From NCBI RefSeq assembly GCF_011516645.4, contig NZ_CP088285.1:5660501-5724500 (forward strand): 64,000 nucleotides of DNA, given 5' to 3'. The position numbers were made by a program, and so were the translations under genes. Under the pieces are notes generated by a model. It worked only from the letters and a program-made list of their open reading frames with translations, searched no databases and had not been told where the DNA came from. This DNA comes from Bradyrhizobium septentrionale. GTDB taxonomy: Bacteria; Pseudomonadota; Alphaproteobacteria; Rhizobiales; Xanthobacteraceae. Shown here in pieces: positions 35,726 through 44,361 of this stretch. Position 1 is the stretch's first letter. Every line of letters begins with the position of its first letter.

Positions 35726-37864
35726 ATGAGCAACGAAACCAACAGCACGGGACCGGTCGATCAAGGTCTCGAAGCCCTTGTGACGCTGCTGCATCTCCAG
35801 GGGGTTGCGGCCGATGCCGGACAGATCGCGCATCGGATGGGCACGGAGAAGATCGGCACACCGGAGATGCTCCGGTGTGCCAAAGACCTCGGGCTCAAGG
35901 CGCGTGCCTGCCAGACCGACTGGTCCCGGCTCGGCAGCACGCCCTTGCCCGCCATCGCGGCCCTGCGCAACGGCGGATTCCTGGTGGTCGCCAAGGCCGC
36001 CGAAGGCAAGGTTCTGGTGCAAGCGCCGGCGTCCCGGCCCGCACTGATGACGCGGGACGAACTGTTGTCGGTCTGGGACGGTCAGCTGATCCTGATGACC
36101 CGTCGCGCCGGTCTGTCGGATATCACCCGCCGCTTCGGCATCGCCTGGTTTCTGGGCGCGATTCACAAATATCGTCATCTGCTCGGTGAGGTGCTGGTCG
36201 GATCGTTTTTCCTGCAGCTGTTCGGCCTGGTTTCACCGCTGTTCTTCCAGGTGGTGATCGACAAGGTGCTGGTGCACCGGTCGCTAGCCACCCTCGACGT
36301 CCTCGTTCTCGGACTGGTGTCGATTTCGGTGTTCGAGACTGTGCTGGGGATCCTGCGCACCTATCTGTTTTCCCACACCACCAACCGGATCGACGTCGAA
36401 CTCGGCGCACGCCTGTTTCACCATTTGCTGGCTTTGCCGATGGCCTATTTCCAGGCCCGTCGTGTCGGGGATTCGGTGGCACGGGTGCGCGAACTGGAGA
36501 ACATCCGCAATTTTCTCACCAGCTCGGCGCTGACCCTGCTGATCGACCTGTTCTTCACGTTCGTCTTCCTGGGCGTGATGTACTTCTATTCGCCGCTGCT
36601 GACGTGGATCGTGATCGGCTCGTTCCCCTTCTATATCGCGATATCGGCCGGGGCGACGCCGCTGTTCCGGCGGCGGCTCGACGAGAAATTCCGGCGTGGT
36701 GCCGAGAACCAGGCTTTTCTGGTCGAGAGCGTCAGCGGCATCGAAACGCTCAAGGCGATGGCGGTCGAGCCGCAGATGCAGCGCCGCTGGGAAGAGCAAC
36801 TGGCCGGCTATGTGGCGGCGAGCTTCCGGGTCCTCAGTCTCGGCAACAGCGCGAGCCAGACGGTACAGCTGGTCAGCAAGATCGTCACGGCCAGCATCCT
36901 GTATTGCGGTGCCAAGCTCGTCATCGGCGGCGATCTCTCGGTCGGCGAACTGGTCGCCTTCAACATCCTGGCCGGCAGGGTGAGTGCACCGGTGCTGCGC
37001 CTGGCGCAGATCTGGCAGGATTTCCACCAGGCACGGTTGTCGATCGCGCGGCTCGGCGACATCCTCAACACCACCGCCGAGCAGACCTATTCGGCCGGGC
37101 GGGCGCGGCTGCCGTCGATCCGCGGCGACATCAAATTCGACCACGTCTCGTTTCGCTACCGCGTTGACGGACAGGAAGTGCTGCACGATGTCTCGTTCGA
37201 GGTGCCGGCCGGCCAGACCGTCGGCATCGTCGGACCCTCGGGCTCGGGCAAGAGCACGTTCGCCAAGCTGGTGCAGCGGCTCTACGTCCCGGAGCGTGGG
37301 CGGGTGCTGGTGGACGGCATGGACCTTGCCATGGCCGATCCAGCGTGGCTGCGCCGCCAGATCGGCATCGTGCTGCAGGAGAACGTGCTGTTCAACCGTT
37401 CGGTGCGCGACAATATCGCGCTTGCCGATCCGGCGATGCCGATGGAACGCATCGTTGCGGCGGCACGGCTCGCCGGGGCGCACGACTTCATTCTCGAACT
37501 GGCCGAGGGCTACGACACCGTGGTCGGCGAACGCGGCTCGACGCTTTCGGGCGGTCAGCGGCAGCGCATCGCCATCGCGCGGGCGCTGGTAGGCGATCCG
37601 CGCATCCTGATCTTCGATGAGGCGACCAGCGCGCTGGACTACGAGAGCGAGCGCATCGTTCAGCAGAACATGAAGGACATCGCCAAGGGGCGGACGGTGC
37701 TGGTGATCGCACACCGGCTCTCGACCGTCCGCGCGGCGGACCGCATCGTCACGCTCGATCGCGGTCGCCTGGTCGAGGACGGCAGCCACGACACGCTGAT
37801 CAAGACCGGCGGCCGCTACGCGTCGCTGCACCGGTTGCAAGGAGGATTCCATGAAGTCGTCTGA
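35726..37864 (+). CDS. Type I secretion system ABC transporter (HlyB-like)
   Basis: The 712-residue protein is the inner-membrane ATPase of a type I exporter. It has an N-terminal C39-peptidase-like domain (about 10-125) in which the peptidase cysteine is absent, so it should act as a substrate docking domain. A six-helix membrane domain follows (about 150-440), then the nucleotide-binding domain with Walker A GPSGSGKST at 503-511, signature LSGGQRQ at 607-613 and Walker B ILIFDEATSALD around Asp631-Glu632. It overlaps the HlyD gene by 14 nt. The outer-membrane TolC partner is not in the window. Its natural cargo is probably the adjacent RTX protein. Confidence 0.94.
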   Translation: MSNETNSTGPVDQGLEALVTLLHLQGVAADAGQIAHRMGTEKIGTPEMLRCAKDLGLKARACQTDWSRLGSTPLPAIAALRNGGFLVVAKAAEGKVLVQAPASRPALMTRDELLSVWDGQLILMTRRAGLSDITRRFGIAWFLGAIHKYRHLLGEVLVGSFFLQLFGLVSPLFFQVVIDKVLVHRSLATLDVLVLGLVSISVFETVLGILRTYLFSHTTNRIDVELGARLFHHLLALPMAYFQARRVGDSVARVRELENIRNFLTSSALTLLIDLFFTFVFLGVMYFYSPLLTWIVIGSFPFYIAISAGATPLFRRRLDEKFRRGAENQAFLVESVSGIETLKAMAVEPQMQRRWEEQLAGYVAASFRVLSLGNSASQTVQLVSKIVTASILYCGAKLVIGGDLSVGELVAFNILAGRVSAPVLRLAQIWQDFHQARLSIARLGDILNTTAEQTYSAGRARLPSIRGDIKFDHVSFRYRVDGQEVLHDVSFEVPAGQTVGIVGPSGSGKSTFAKLVQRLYVPERGRVLVDGMDLAMADPAWLRRQIGIVLQENVLFNRSVRDNIALADPAMPMERIVAAARLAGAHDFILELAEGYDTVVGERGSTLSGGQRQRIAIARALVGDPRILIFDEATSALDYESERIVQQNMKDIAKGRTVLVIAHRLSTVRAADRIVTLDRGRLVEDGSHDTLIKTGGRYASLHRLQGGFHEVV

Positions 37865-39305
37865 AGCGGCTGTTGCCGCCGGATCCGCGCCACGCGTGAT
37901 CCCGTTCCGCCCTGCGCAACGCAAAAGCAGCGACGAGCTGGCGTTTCTGCCGGCGGCGCTCGAGATCGTGGAGACGCCACCGTCGCCGGTGGGCCGCGCG
38001 ACCGCGGCCAGCATCGCCCTGATGTTTTGCGCGGCCTTGCTCTGGGCCTGGTGGGGCACTATCGACATCGTGGCTTCGGCGACCGGAAAAATCCTGCCGG
38101 GCGACGGCACCAAGGTGGTGCAGCCGTTCGAGACCGGCGTCGTGCGGTCGATCAGGGTACAGGACGGACAGGCGGTCAAGGCCGGCGACGTGCTGATCGA
38201 ACTCGACCCGACCGTGAACGCGGCGGAGCGCGATCATTTGCGCAATGATCTGCTGGCCGAGCGGCTCAACATCGCGCGCGTGCGCGCGGCGCTCGCCGAC
38301 AGCAACGATCCCGCTGCCGACTTCACGCCGCCCACCGGGGCCGACCCGGAACTGGTTGCGATCCAGCGTCAGTTGTTGCTGAACCAGGTGACGGAGCATC
38401 GCGCCAAGATCGCGGCACTCCTGCGCCAGCAGGCGCAGAAGGAGGCCGAGCAAGCCACCGCATCGGCGACAATCCACAAGCTTGAGACGATCATTCCGGT
38501 GATCCAGTCCCGCGTCGACATTCGTAAGACGCTGGTCGAGAAGGAGCTGGGTTCGAAGCTCGGCTATTTCGAGGTGCTCCAGCTGCTGGTCGAGCAACAG
38601 GAAGAGTTCAACGTGCAGAACAGCCATCTGCATGAGACCGAGGCGGCGATCGCAGCGATCCGCGAGACCCGCGGGCAAGCGGCGGCGGAGTATCGGCATA
38701 CGCTCTCCGACGAACTGGCCAAGTCCGAGCAGAAGGCGAACGGGCTCGCGCAGGACCTGATCAAGGCCGAGCAGAGGACCAGGCTTCAGCAGCTGACGGC
38801 TCCCGTCGACGGCGTGGTGCAGCAGCTCGCGATCCATACCGTCGGCGGCGTGGTCACGCCGGCGCAGTCGCTGCTGGTGGTCGTGCCGAGCGACAGCCGG
38901 CTGGAAATCGAAGCCATGGTGTCGAATCACGACATCGGCTTTGTCCATGCCGGGCAGCAAGCCGAGATCAAGATCGATACCTTCAATTTTACCCGCTACG
39001 GGCTCCTGCATGGTCAGGTGCTTTCGGTCTCGCAGGATGCTGTCGTCCGCGATCGCCAGCACGATCGCGCCAACGATCGCGCCCTGGTGACGCAGAGCGA
39101 AACCAGCGAGCCGAAGGGACAGGAACTGAACTACAGCGCGCGCATTTCGCTCGATCGCACCGAAATGCAGATCGACGACAGGATCGTTAATCTTTCGCCT
39201 GGCATGGCGGTGACCGTGGAGATCAAGACGGGATCGCGGACGGTCCTGAGCTATCTGCTTTCACCGCTGCTGCGCTACCGCCAGGAAGTCTTGCGCGAGC
39301 GCTAG
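37851..39305 (+). CDS. HlyD-family membrane fusion protein
   Basis: The 484-residue adaptor spans the periplasm and links the ABC transporter to an outer-membrane TolC-type channel. Visible are one membrane helix near 55-75, the biotinyl/lipoyl-like half GTKVVQPFETGVVRSIRVQDGQAVKAGDVLIELDPT at about 86-121, a long coiled coil (roughly 130-300) and the returning half LTAPVDGVVQQLAIHTVGGVVTPAQSL near 315-341. The C-terminal beta-barrel ends YLLSPLLRYRQEVLRER, typical of type I HlyD proteins. It starts within the ABC gene (14-nt overlap), completing the RTX-ABC-HlyD unit. Confidence 0.94.
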   Translation: MKSSEAAVAAGSAPRVIPFRPAQRKSSDELAFLPAALEIVETPPSPVGRATAASIALMFCAALLWAWWGTIDIVASATGKILPGDGTKVVQPFETGVVRSIRVQDGQAVKAGDVLIELDPTVNAAERDHLRNDLLAERLNIARVRAALADSNDPAADFTPPTGADPELVAIQRQLLLNQVTEHRAKIAALLRQQAQKEAEQATASATIHKLETIIPVIQSRVDIRKTLVEKELGSKLGYFEVLQLLVEQQEEFNVQNSHLHETEAAIAAIRETRGQAAAEYRHTLSDELAKSEQKANGLAQDLIKAEQRTRLQQLTAPVDGVVQQLAIHTVGGVVTPAQSLLVVVPSDSRLEIEAMVSNHDIGFVHAGQQAEIKIDTFNFTRYGLLHGQVLSVSQDAVVRDRQHDRANDRALVTQSETSEPKGQELNYSARISLDRTEMQIDDRIVNLSPGMAVTVEIKTGSRTVLSYLLSPLLRYRQEVLRER

Positions 39306-39378
39306 GCCGGCGAGCATCGGGCTTCGCTGCCCCCAGCCGACCCGTACGATTAACCTGCAACCAAACCGAGAAAAACCG

Positions 39379-39903
39379 ATGAAGATTCCGACAGCGTTCC
39401 TCAGCGCCGTTTCGTTTGCCGCCCTCTGGCTCGTAAGCACGGCGGCCGCGCAAGAGCCGTTGGCGATTGCGGTGCGCGACAGGACCGTCATCACCACCCT
39501 CCATGCCGAGGGCGCGCAGGTCTACGAATGCAAGCCGGACGCCGGGAAGTCCCAATCGAGAGTTCGCGCGCTGACTTGGCAATTGCGCGAGCCGATTGCG
39601 ACGCTCATGCTGGATGGAAAGTCGATTGGACGGCATTACGGCGGACCGAGTTGGGAGCTCACGGACGGTAGCGCCGTGAAGGGCAAGGTCGTCGCCAGCG
39701 CGCCCGGCGCGACCTCGAACGACATTCCGTCGCTCGAGCTCGAAGTGGTCGACCAGCGCGGCAACGGTGTGCTGTCGGCCGCGACCGTTGTCCAGCGCAT
39801 CAACACCGAGGGCGGGGTCGCGCTGGGATCGTGCGAGAGAGCCGGGGACTACCGCAGCGCGCCCTATTCCGCGGACTACGTGTTCCTGCGCAAGAGCGGC
39901 TGA
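39379..39903 (+). CDS. DUF3455 family exported protein
   Basis: The 174-residue protein has a signal peptide (MKIPTAFLSAVSFAALWL..., cleavage near AAA-Q 24-25). The mature part carries HAEGAQVYECKPDAGKS, LREPIATLMLDGKSIGRHYGGPSWELTDGSAVKGKVV and NTEGGVALGSCERAGDYRSAPYSADYVFLRK, the DUF3455 pattern, with two cysteines likely bridged. The function of this family is unknown. It follows HlyD by 73 nt in the same direction. Confidence 0.88.
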   Translation: MKIPTAFLSAVSFAALWLVSTAAAQEPLAIAVRDRTVITTLHAEGAQVYECKPDAGKSQSRVRALTWQLREPIATLMLDGKSIGRHYGGPSWELTDGSAVKGKVVASAPGATSNDIPSLELEVVDQRGNGVLSAATVVQRINTEGGVALGSCERAGDYRSAPYSADYVFLRKSG

Positions 39904-40212
39904 TGGTACCGGCCCCACGGGATCTCATGGCGCAAAGCTGACGTCCTTTGACGCACCTTCGTATCTTGGATAGGTGATCGCCTGACGCGCGTCGACGCTA
40001 TCTCTGCTATTCCATAGTGCAGCAGCGATCGTCGCGCATAGGCCGGTGCGGCGGGAAATCTCGATGATCGCTCTTCGAGCCGAGCCGCCGGGCCTCCCGA
40101 CGAAAGTAGTTTCGTCATTTGGAAACGAGAACTAAGCTATTGAAGTTACTAGAGCGCATTTTGGTGCTTTTTTCCAAACGCGCCTTGATTTCGTTGCATA
40201 ATCAAGCTGATC
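39904..40212. other. Island right end, no gene
   Basis: About 310 nt between the DUF3455 gene and the copy of the tRNA end. I see no integrase fragment. TAGAGCGCATTTTGGTGC near 40150 faintly resembles the right end of repeat family A in reverse orientation. Confidence 0.5.
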
Positions 40213-40255
40213 TTGATTCCGCCATTCGGAGGTTCGATCCCTCCCGCCCCAGCCA
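40213..40255 (+). repeat. Attachment-site repeat attR (copy of tRNA-Gln 3' end)
   Basis: The 43-nt exact copy of tRNA-Gln 27259-27301 runs from mid-anticodon loop to CCA. The 5' half of a tRNA is missing upstream, so it cannot be a functional tRNA. Confidence 0.85.
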
Positions 40256-40429
40256 GCAAGCGAATCATTGATTAAACAAAGAAATTGAGCTCCTTCCAGA
40301 CTGGGGCGTTGCCGGCATTTCGAGCGATTTGCCCCGCTATCTGGAAATCTGTGCCGGTTTCATTTCGATGCCGGTAGGCGAGTCGCCCCCGACGGGCGAT
40401 CGTACTGACGAAATAACGATGGATCCGAC

Positions 40430-43400
40430 GTGACGAAACTCAAGAAAGCCCGTGCCGCTGCTGGCGCGAAGAAGAAAAGCAAGGGATTGGCGCGTTCCGG
40501 GATCTCGTCTTCCTCGCCTCTCGGCATGTTGGCCCTGCATCTCCTCGAGCAATGGAAGAAGTCCGGCCGTGACGGCATCGTTTTCCTTTCGGAAAGCGAG
40601 AACAGGGCCGAGCGGTTGGGCAGCGTGCTCCATTCGATCGACCCTTCGCTCGAGGTGCTCGTATTCCCGCGGCTGAATACCCTGCCATTTGATGGGCTGG
40701 AACCGTCTCCAGAGATCGCCGGCAGACGGAGTTCGGTGTTGAGGCGTCTCGCCAGGAGCAGGAAGCCGGTCTTCCTGGTGTCGACGGCGGAGGCGATCAT
40801 GGAACGGCTGCCGTTGCCCGCGAGCTGGGGCCGCCTCAGCATCAGCCTGAAGGTCGGGGCGAGCTATTCCGAGCCGGATCTCAAGGATCGTCTGGAAGCG
40901 CTGGGGTACGATCTCGACGAAGAGGCGGATTATCCCGGAAGCGTGCTGTTCCACGGAGTGACGTTCGAAGTGTTTCCCGCCGGCGCCCTTGGGCCGTTCA
41001 GAATTGAGCATTCCGGTGGAGTGATCCGCAGAATCGCAGGCGTCGATCCGTTCGAACACGACGTCGTCTTCGACACGCAGGAACTGCTCATCGATCCGAT
41101 GTCCGAACGGATCGCGTTGAGAGGCAAGCGGGCGCAGCGCGCGGCGCTGCCGGATTATTGCCCTCGCGCGCGCTGGATCGCGGACGCAGGAGTTTTGGGC
41201 CACGCCGACAGCTGGCTGAGTACGATCAAGGAGGCCGCCGGCCGCAGGGAGGCGGAGCGCGAGTATTTTGGGCCCGGTGACTGGAAGGGGCTGACCAAGC
41301 GCATGAGTGCGCTGCCTCGAAAGACGGCGTTCATCCCCACGCCTGATTTCTCCAAGGTCGCGTCGTCGCGCAAGGCTCTCCGCGCATTCGTCGCCGACAC
41401 GCAGCGCGCTGGATCGCGGCTGCTTCTTGTCGCGGCGGTGGAGGACGATTTGCGCGCGATGGAGCGAATGAGCGGGATCAAGACGGAGCGCTTCGCCGAC
41501 TGGAACGAAGCGGCGAAGGGACGCGGTGGCGAAGCCGCATTGCTGGCTGACTTCGACACCGGCTTCATCGGCTCTGGCCGCAAGCCGCTCATCGTCGTGA
41601 CGGCGACCGACGTGCTCGGCAGCAGGGCCCATCATCCGCAGCCCATGGCAAGGGCCTGGAGTGCGGCTTTCGATCATCCTGATGTGCCGGAGCGAGGCGC
41701 GGTCGTCGTTCATCTGCACCGGGGGCTCGCCATGCTCGATGGCTTGCAGACCCTCGACATGGGGAAGGGGTCATCGCGCGAGATGATCAGGCTGGCATTT
41801 GCAGGAGATGACGCCGTCCTCGTTCCGCCGGCCGATCTTGCCCTGATCTGGCCGTATGCGGCGGAGCGCGGCAAGCTGGCATTGGACCGGGCCGATGGAA
41901 GTACGTGGTGGGCGCGACGTACCGAGGCGGAGAAAGACATTCAGATTGCCGGCAGGGAGCTTGCCAAACATATCGCCCAACGGCGTCGCCGGCGTGCTCC
42001 CAGGCTGGTCGCTCCCGGTCCCGCATACGAGCGGTTCGTCGCGCGCTTTCCATATTTCACGACGGTCGACCAGGCGAAGGCAATTCGCGACGTGCTGGAT
42101 GATCTCGCATCCGGTCACCCTATGGATCGGGTCGTCTGCGGCGACGTCGGGTTCGGAAAGACGGAGGTTGCGCTGCGCGCGGCGGCGGCCGTTGCGCTGT
42201 CGGGCAGGCAAGTTGCTGTCGTTGTGCCGACGACCGTTCTGGCAAGGCAGCACGTCGCAACCTTCCGCAAACGGTTCGCCCCGCTTGGCATCGAAGTGGG
42301 AAGCTTGTCGCGCGCGACGTCGGCTCAAGAAACGAGGGAAACCAAGGAGGGCCTGCGAAGCGGTAAAATGAAAATTGTGGTCGGCACACAGGCGATCGCA
42401 TCCAGGGACGTGAAATTCGCCAAGCTCAGTCTGGTCGTTGTCGACGAAGAGCAGCACTTCGGGGCGGCGGAGAAGGTAAAGCTCTCGGGCCTGGCGAAGG
42501 GCGTCCATACGCTCTGGATGAGTGCCACGCCGATCCCGCGCACGCTTGCGGCGGGTCTCGCGGGCTTCAGGGATCTCAGCGTGATCGCATCCCCGCCTGT
42601 GCATCGGCTGCCGATCGTGACCAAGATCGCGCCACTTTCGGACGCTGCCATTGCCGCTGCATTGCTGCGCGAGCAGCGACGTCACGGGCAAAGCTTTTTG
42701 ATCTGCCCGCGCATCCAGGATCTGGAGCCGCTATTGGCGCGCGTGCAGGCGGTCGCACCGGAGCTCCGCATCGTTTGCCTGCACGGCAAGCTGCCCGCCG
42801 ACGAGATTGACGACCGAATGATGAGTTTCGTCGAAGGCGAGGCGGACGTTCTCCTGGCGACCAATATCGTCGAAAGCGGTCTCGACATTCCGCGGGCGAA
42901 TACCATCGTGGTCTGCTGGCCGGAAAAGTTCGGTCTGGCACAGCTCCATCAGCTCAGGGGACGGGTGGGGCGTGGCGGGACGCGCGCCTTCGCCTCCATG
43001 CTGACTGAATCCAGCTCGGAACAATCCGGCAAGCGTTTGGCTGTTCTCGAGGAGTTCAGCAAACCGGGTGCCGGCTTCGCCATCAGCGAGCGCGATCTGG
43101 ACCTCAGAGGTGCCGGAGATCTGCTCTCCGAGCGGCAATCCGGCCACGTGCAGGTTTTCGGCCCCGTGCTCTACAGCCACCTGCTGAAACAGGCCTCGGA
43201 GAAGACGAACGACCGCGCCGCCGATCTGTGGGTGCCCGACCTCAACCTTCCGCTCGCGGATCTGCTGCCCAGGAGCTACGTGCAATCGGAAACGATGCGC
43301 CTCGAAATCTATGGCCGCGCCGCCAGGTGCCGGAGCGAGGACGATCTGGAAGATCTGGAGGAAGAGACCTCGCGCCGCTTCGGCGGACTGCCATCGGCCG

Positions 43401-43630
43401 GCCGGGATTTCTTCGCGGCGGCGCGCCTCAGGATCGATTGCAAGCGGCGAGGTATCGTGAGGCTCGACGTCGGGCCGGAGGCTGTCGCTGCGACGTTCTT
43501 ACCCGGCAGGCTGCCGAAATCCAGAGCGCGATCGCTCCAGCGCGACGGCGATCGCGTATTCTACTCGGACGAGACCAACGAGCCGCCTTTCGAGCGGATC
43601 GACCATCTGCTGGATATTCTGGACGAGTGA
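40430..43630 (+). CDS. Mfd-like transcription-repair coupling translocase (paralogue)
   Basis: The 1066-residue protein has the Mfd order of domains. It has a UvrB-like N-terminal region (about 25-330), a CarD-like RNA-polymerase-interaction domain (about 415-480, GAVVVHLHRGLAMLDGL), DNA translocase motifs (Walker A GDVGFGKTE at 571-579, DEEQHFG, SATPIPRTL, NIVESGLDIPRANTIV, QLRGRVGRG) and a C-terminal TRCF-like domain. Mfd rescues stalled polymerase and recruits UvrA. It is shorter than typical Mfd (about 1150-1170) and the UvrB-like part is divergent, so it is probably a second copy. It begins at GTG 40430, 175 nt after attR. Confidence 0.9.
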   Translation: MTKLKKARAAAGAKKKSKGLARSGISSSSPLGMLALHLLEQWKKSGRDGIVFLSESENRAERLGSVLHSIDPSLEVLVFPRLNTLPFDGLEPSPEIAGRRSSVLRRLARSRKPVFLVSTAEAIMERLPLPASWGRLSISLKVGASYSEPDLKDRLEALGYDLDEEADYPGSVLFHGVTFEVFPAGALGPFRIEHSGGVIRRIAGVDPFEHDVVFDTQELLIDPMSERIALRGKRAQRAALPDYCPRARWIADAGVLGHADSWLSTIKEAAGRREAEREYFGPGDWKGLTKRMSALPRKTAFIPTPDFSKVASSRKALRAFVADTQRAGSRLLLVAAVEDDLRAMERMSGIKTERFADWNEAAKGRGGEAALLADFDTGFIGSGRKPLIVVTATDVLGSRAHHPQPMARAWSAAFDHPDVPERGAVVVHLHRGLAMLDGLQTLDMGKGSSREMIRLAFAGDDAVLVPPADLALIWPYAAERGKLALDRADGSTWWARRTEAEKDIQIAGRELAKHIAQRRRRRAPRLVAPGPAYERFVARFPYFTTVDQAKAIRDVLDDLASGHPMDRVVCGDVGFGKTEVALRAAAAVALSGRQVAVVVPTTVLARQHVATFRKRFAPLGIEVGSLSRATSAQETRETKEGLRSGKMKIVVGTQAIASRDVKFAKLSLVVVDEEQHFGAAEKVKLSGLAKGVHTLWMSATPIPRTLAAGLAGFRDLSVIASPPVHRLPIVTKIAPLSDAAIAAALLREQRRHGQSFLICPRIQDLEPLLARVQAVAPELRIVCLHGKLPADEIDDRMMSFVEGEADVLLATNIVESGLDIPRANTIVVCWPEKFGLAQLHQLRGRVGRGGTRAFASMLTESSSEQSGKRLAVLEEFSKPGAGFAISERDLDLRGAGDLLSERQSGHVQVFGPVLYSHLLKQASEKTNDRAADLWVPDLNLPLADLLPRSYVQSETMRLEIYGRAARCRSEDDLEDLEEETSRRFGGLPSAGRDFFAAARLRIDCKRRGIVRLDVGPEAVAATFLPGRLPKSRARSLQRDGDRVFYSDETNEPPFERIDHLLDILDE

Positions 43631-44361
43631 GTACGATGTTGCTTCAGCGCGTCTTGCCAGTGCATCGCGCGCAGTGGAGATTTTTCGCCGCGCGCCGGCT
43701 GCGGAGAACAAACCGATCGGTCGCGTGTGCTGACATCTCGCTGACATGGAAAGCCGCTAGTGCGCATTTGTGGCGATCCGCCGGCTATTGTGGCCTATCC
43801 CGCCGACCCCGATACCGCCTGTCCGAGCGAGAATCGGCGGTATCCAGACCCCGGCTATGTTGTTCAGATACCGCCGTTTTTAGGCGCAACGGGGTGGTGC
43901 GAGCCTGGAATCAGCTCCGCTGAAACGGGGCTCCGATTTCCACCATCTCAGTAGGATTACGCGTTTTGCACACCGTTCCGCCCCGTGTTGCCCAAAGTTA
44001 CGGCAGCTAACGGTATTATAAATATTCTCATTATATTTCAGTGACTTGCAGGGGCATCGCAGTTCAAATGCCCGTGATATTTGTGCAACATTTGCCCGAA
44101 AATAGCCGCAACTCGCCCCAAACAGAGCGGTCTTTTGTTGCGTGATCGGGGGCTTCTGTCTCATATGGAACTGCGACGGAGGGGGGCATCCCAAGGTCGT
44201 CCCGTTTTAGGTGGTTCGCTTAAGTCCCTCGCGTTCATGCGGGTGTGTCCGAAGACGCGAAGCGACTAAGCGGAGTTTTAAGGGACAAAGGGAACCAACC
44301 TAGGGTGCTTACCCGGCGGATCCGGAACCTTCCCTGAGATAGAGCAACTTGGAGGTTTAAC
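43631..44361. other. Long non-coding stretch before the porin gene
   Basis: About 730 nt with no supported gene. It contains a hairpin at 43836-43875 (GGCGGTATC/GATACCGCC, loop of about 22 nt) followed by GTTTTTAGG, which may terminate the Mfd-like transcript, and another GATACCGCC at 43811 that could compete for pairing. Its 44015-44045 part is AT-rich. The porin promoter and a long leader probably lie in the right half. Confidence 0.5.
43836..43882 (+). terminator. Possible Rho-independent terminator after the Mfd-like gene
   Basis: A perfect 9-bp stem GGCGGTATC/GATACCGCC is followed by GTTTTTAGG. The loop is long and the distance from the stop is about 200 nt, so function is uncertain. 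Confidence 0.4.

Larger units (their letters stand above)
27302..40255. mobile_element. Putative tRNA-Gln-targeted genomic island, about 13 kb
   Basis: The region is bounded by the tRNA-Gln gene and a direct 43-bp repeat of its 3' end, the usual scar of site-specific integration. Cargo: short-form SerA, OmpR-type regulator, di-haem peroxidase, VirA-like kinase, RTX protein with ABC exporter and HlyD adaptor, DUF3455 protein. I see no integrase or excisionase gene or clear remnant, so the element is either degenerate, mobilised in trans, or the recombinase was deleted. Alternatively the duplicate is a leftover of a different event. Flanking genes outside (acyl-CoA dehydrogenase; Mfd-like) look chromosomal. 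Confidence 0.65.

Noticed and set aside
36284..38179. Long minus-strand frame opposite the type I exporter genes
   Set aside because: It is opposite two strongly supported genes and has no domain-like sequence.
40213..40255. Possible second tRNA gene
   Set aside because: Only the 3' 43 nt match; no acceptor 5' strand or D arm precedes it, so it is an attachment-site copy and not a tRNA.
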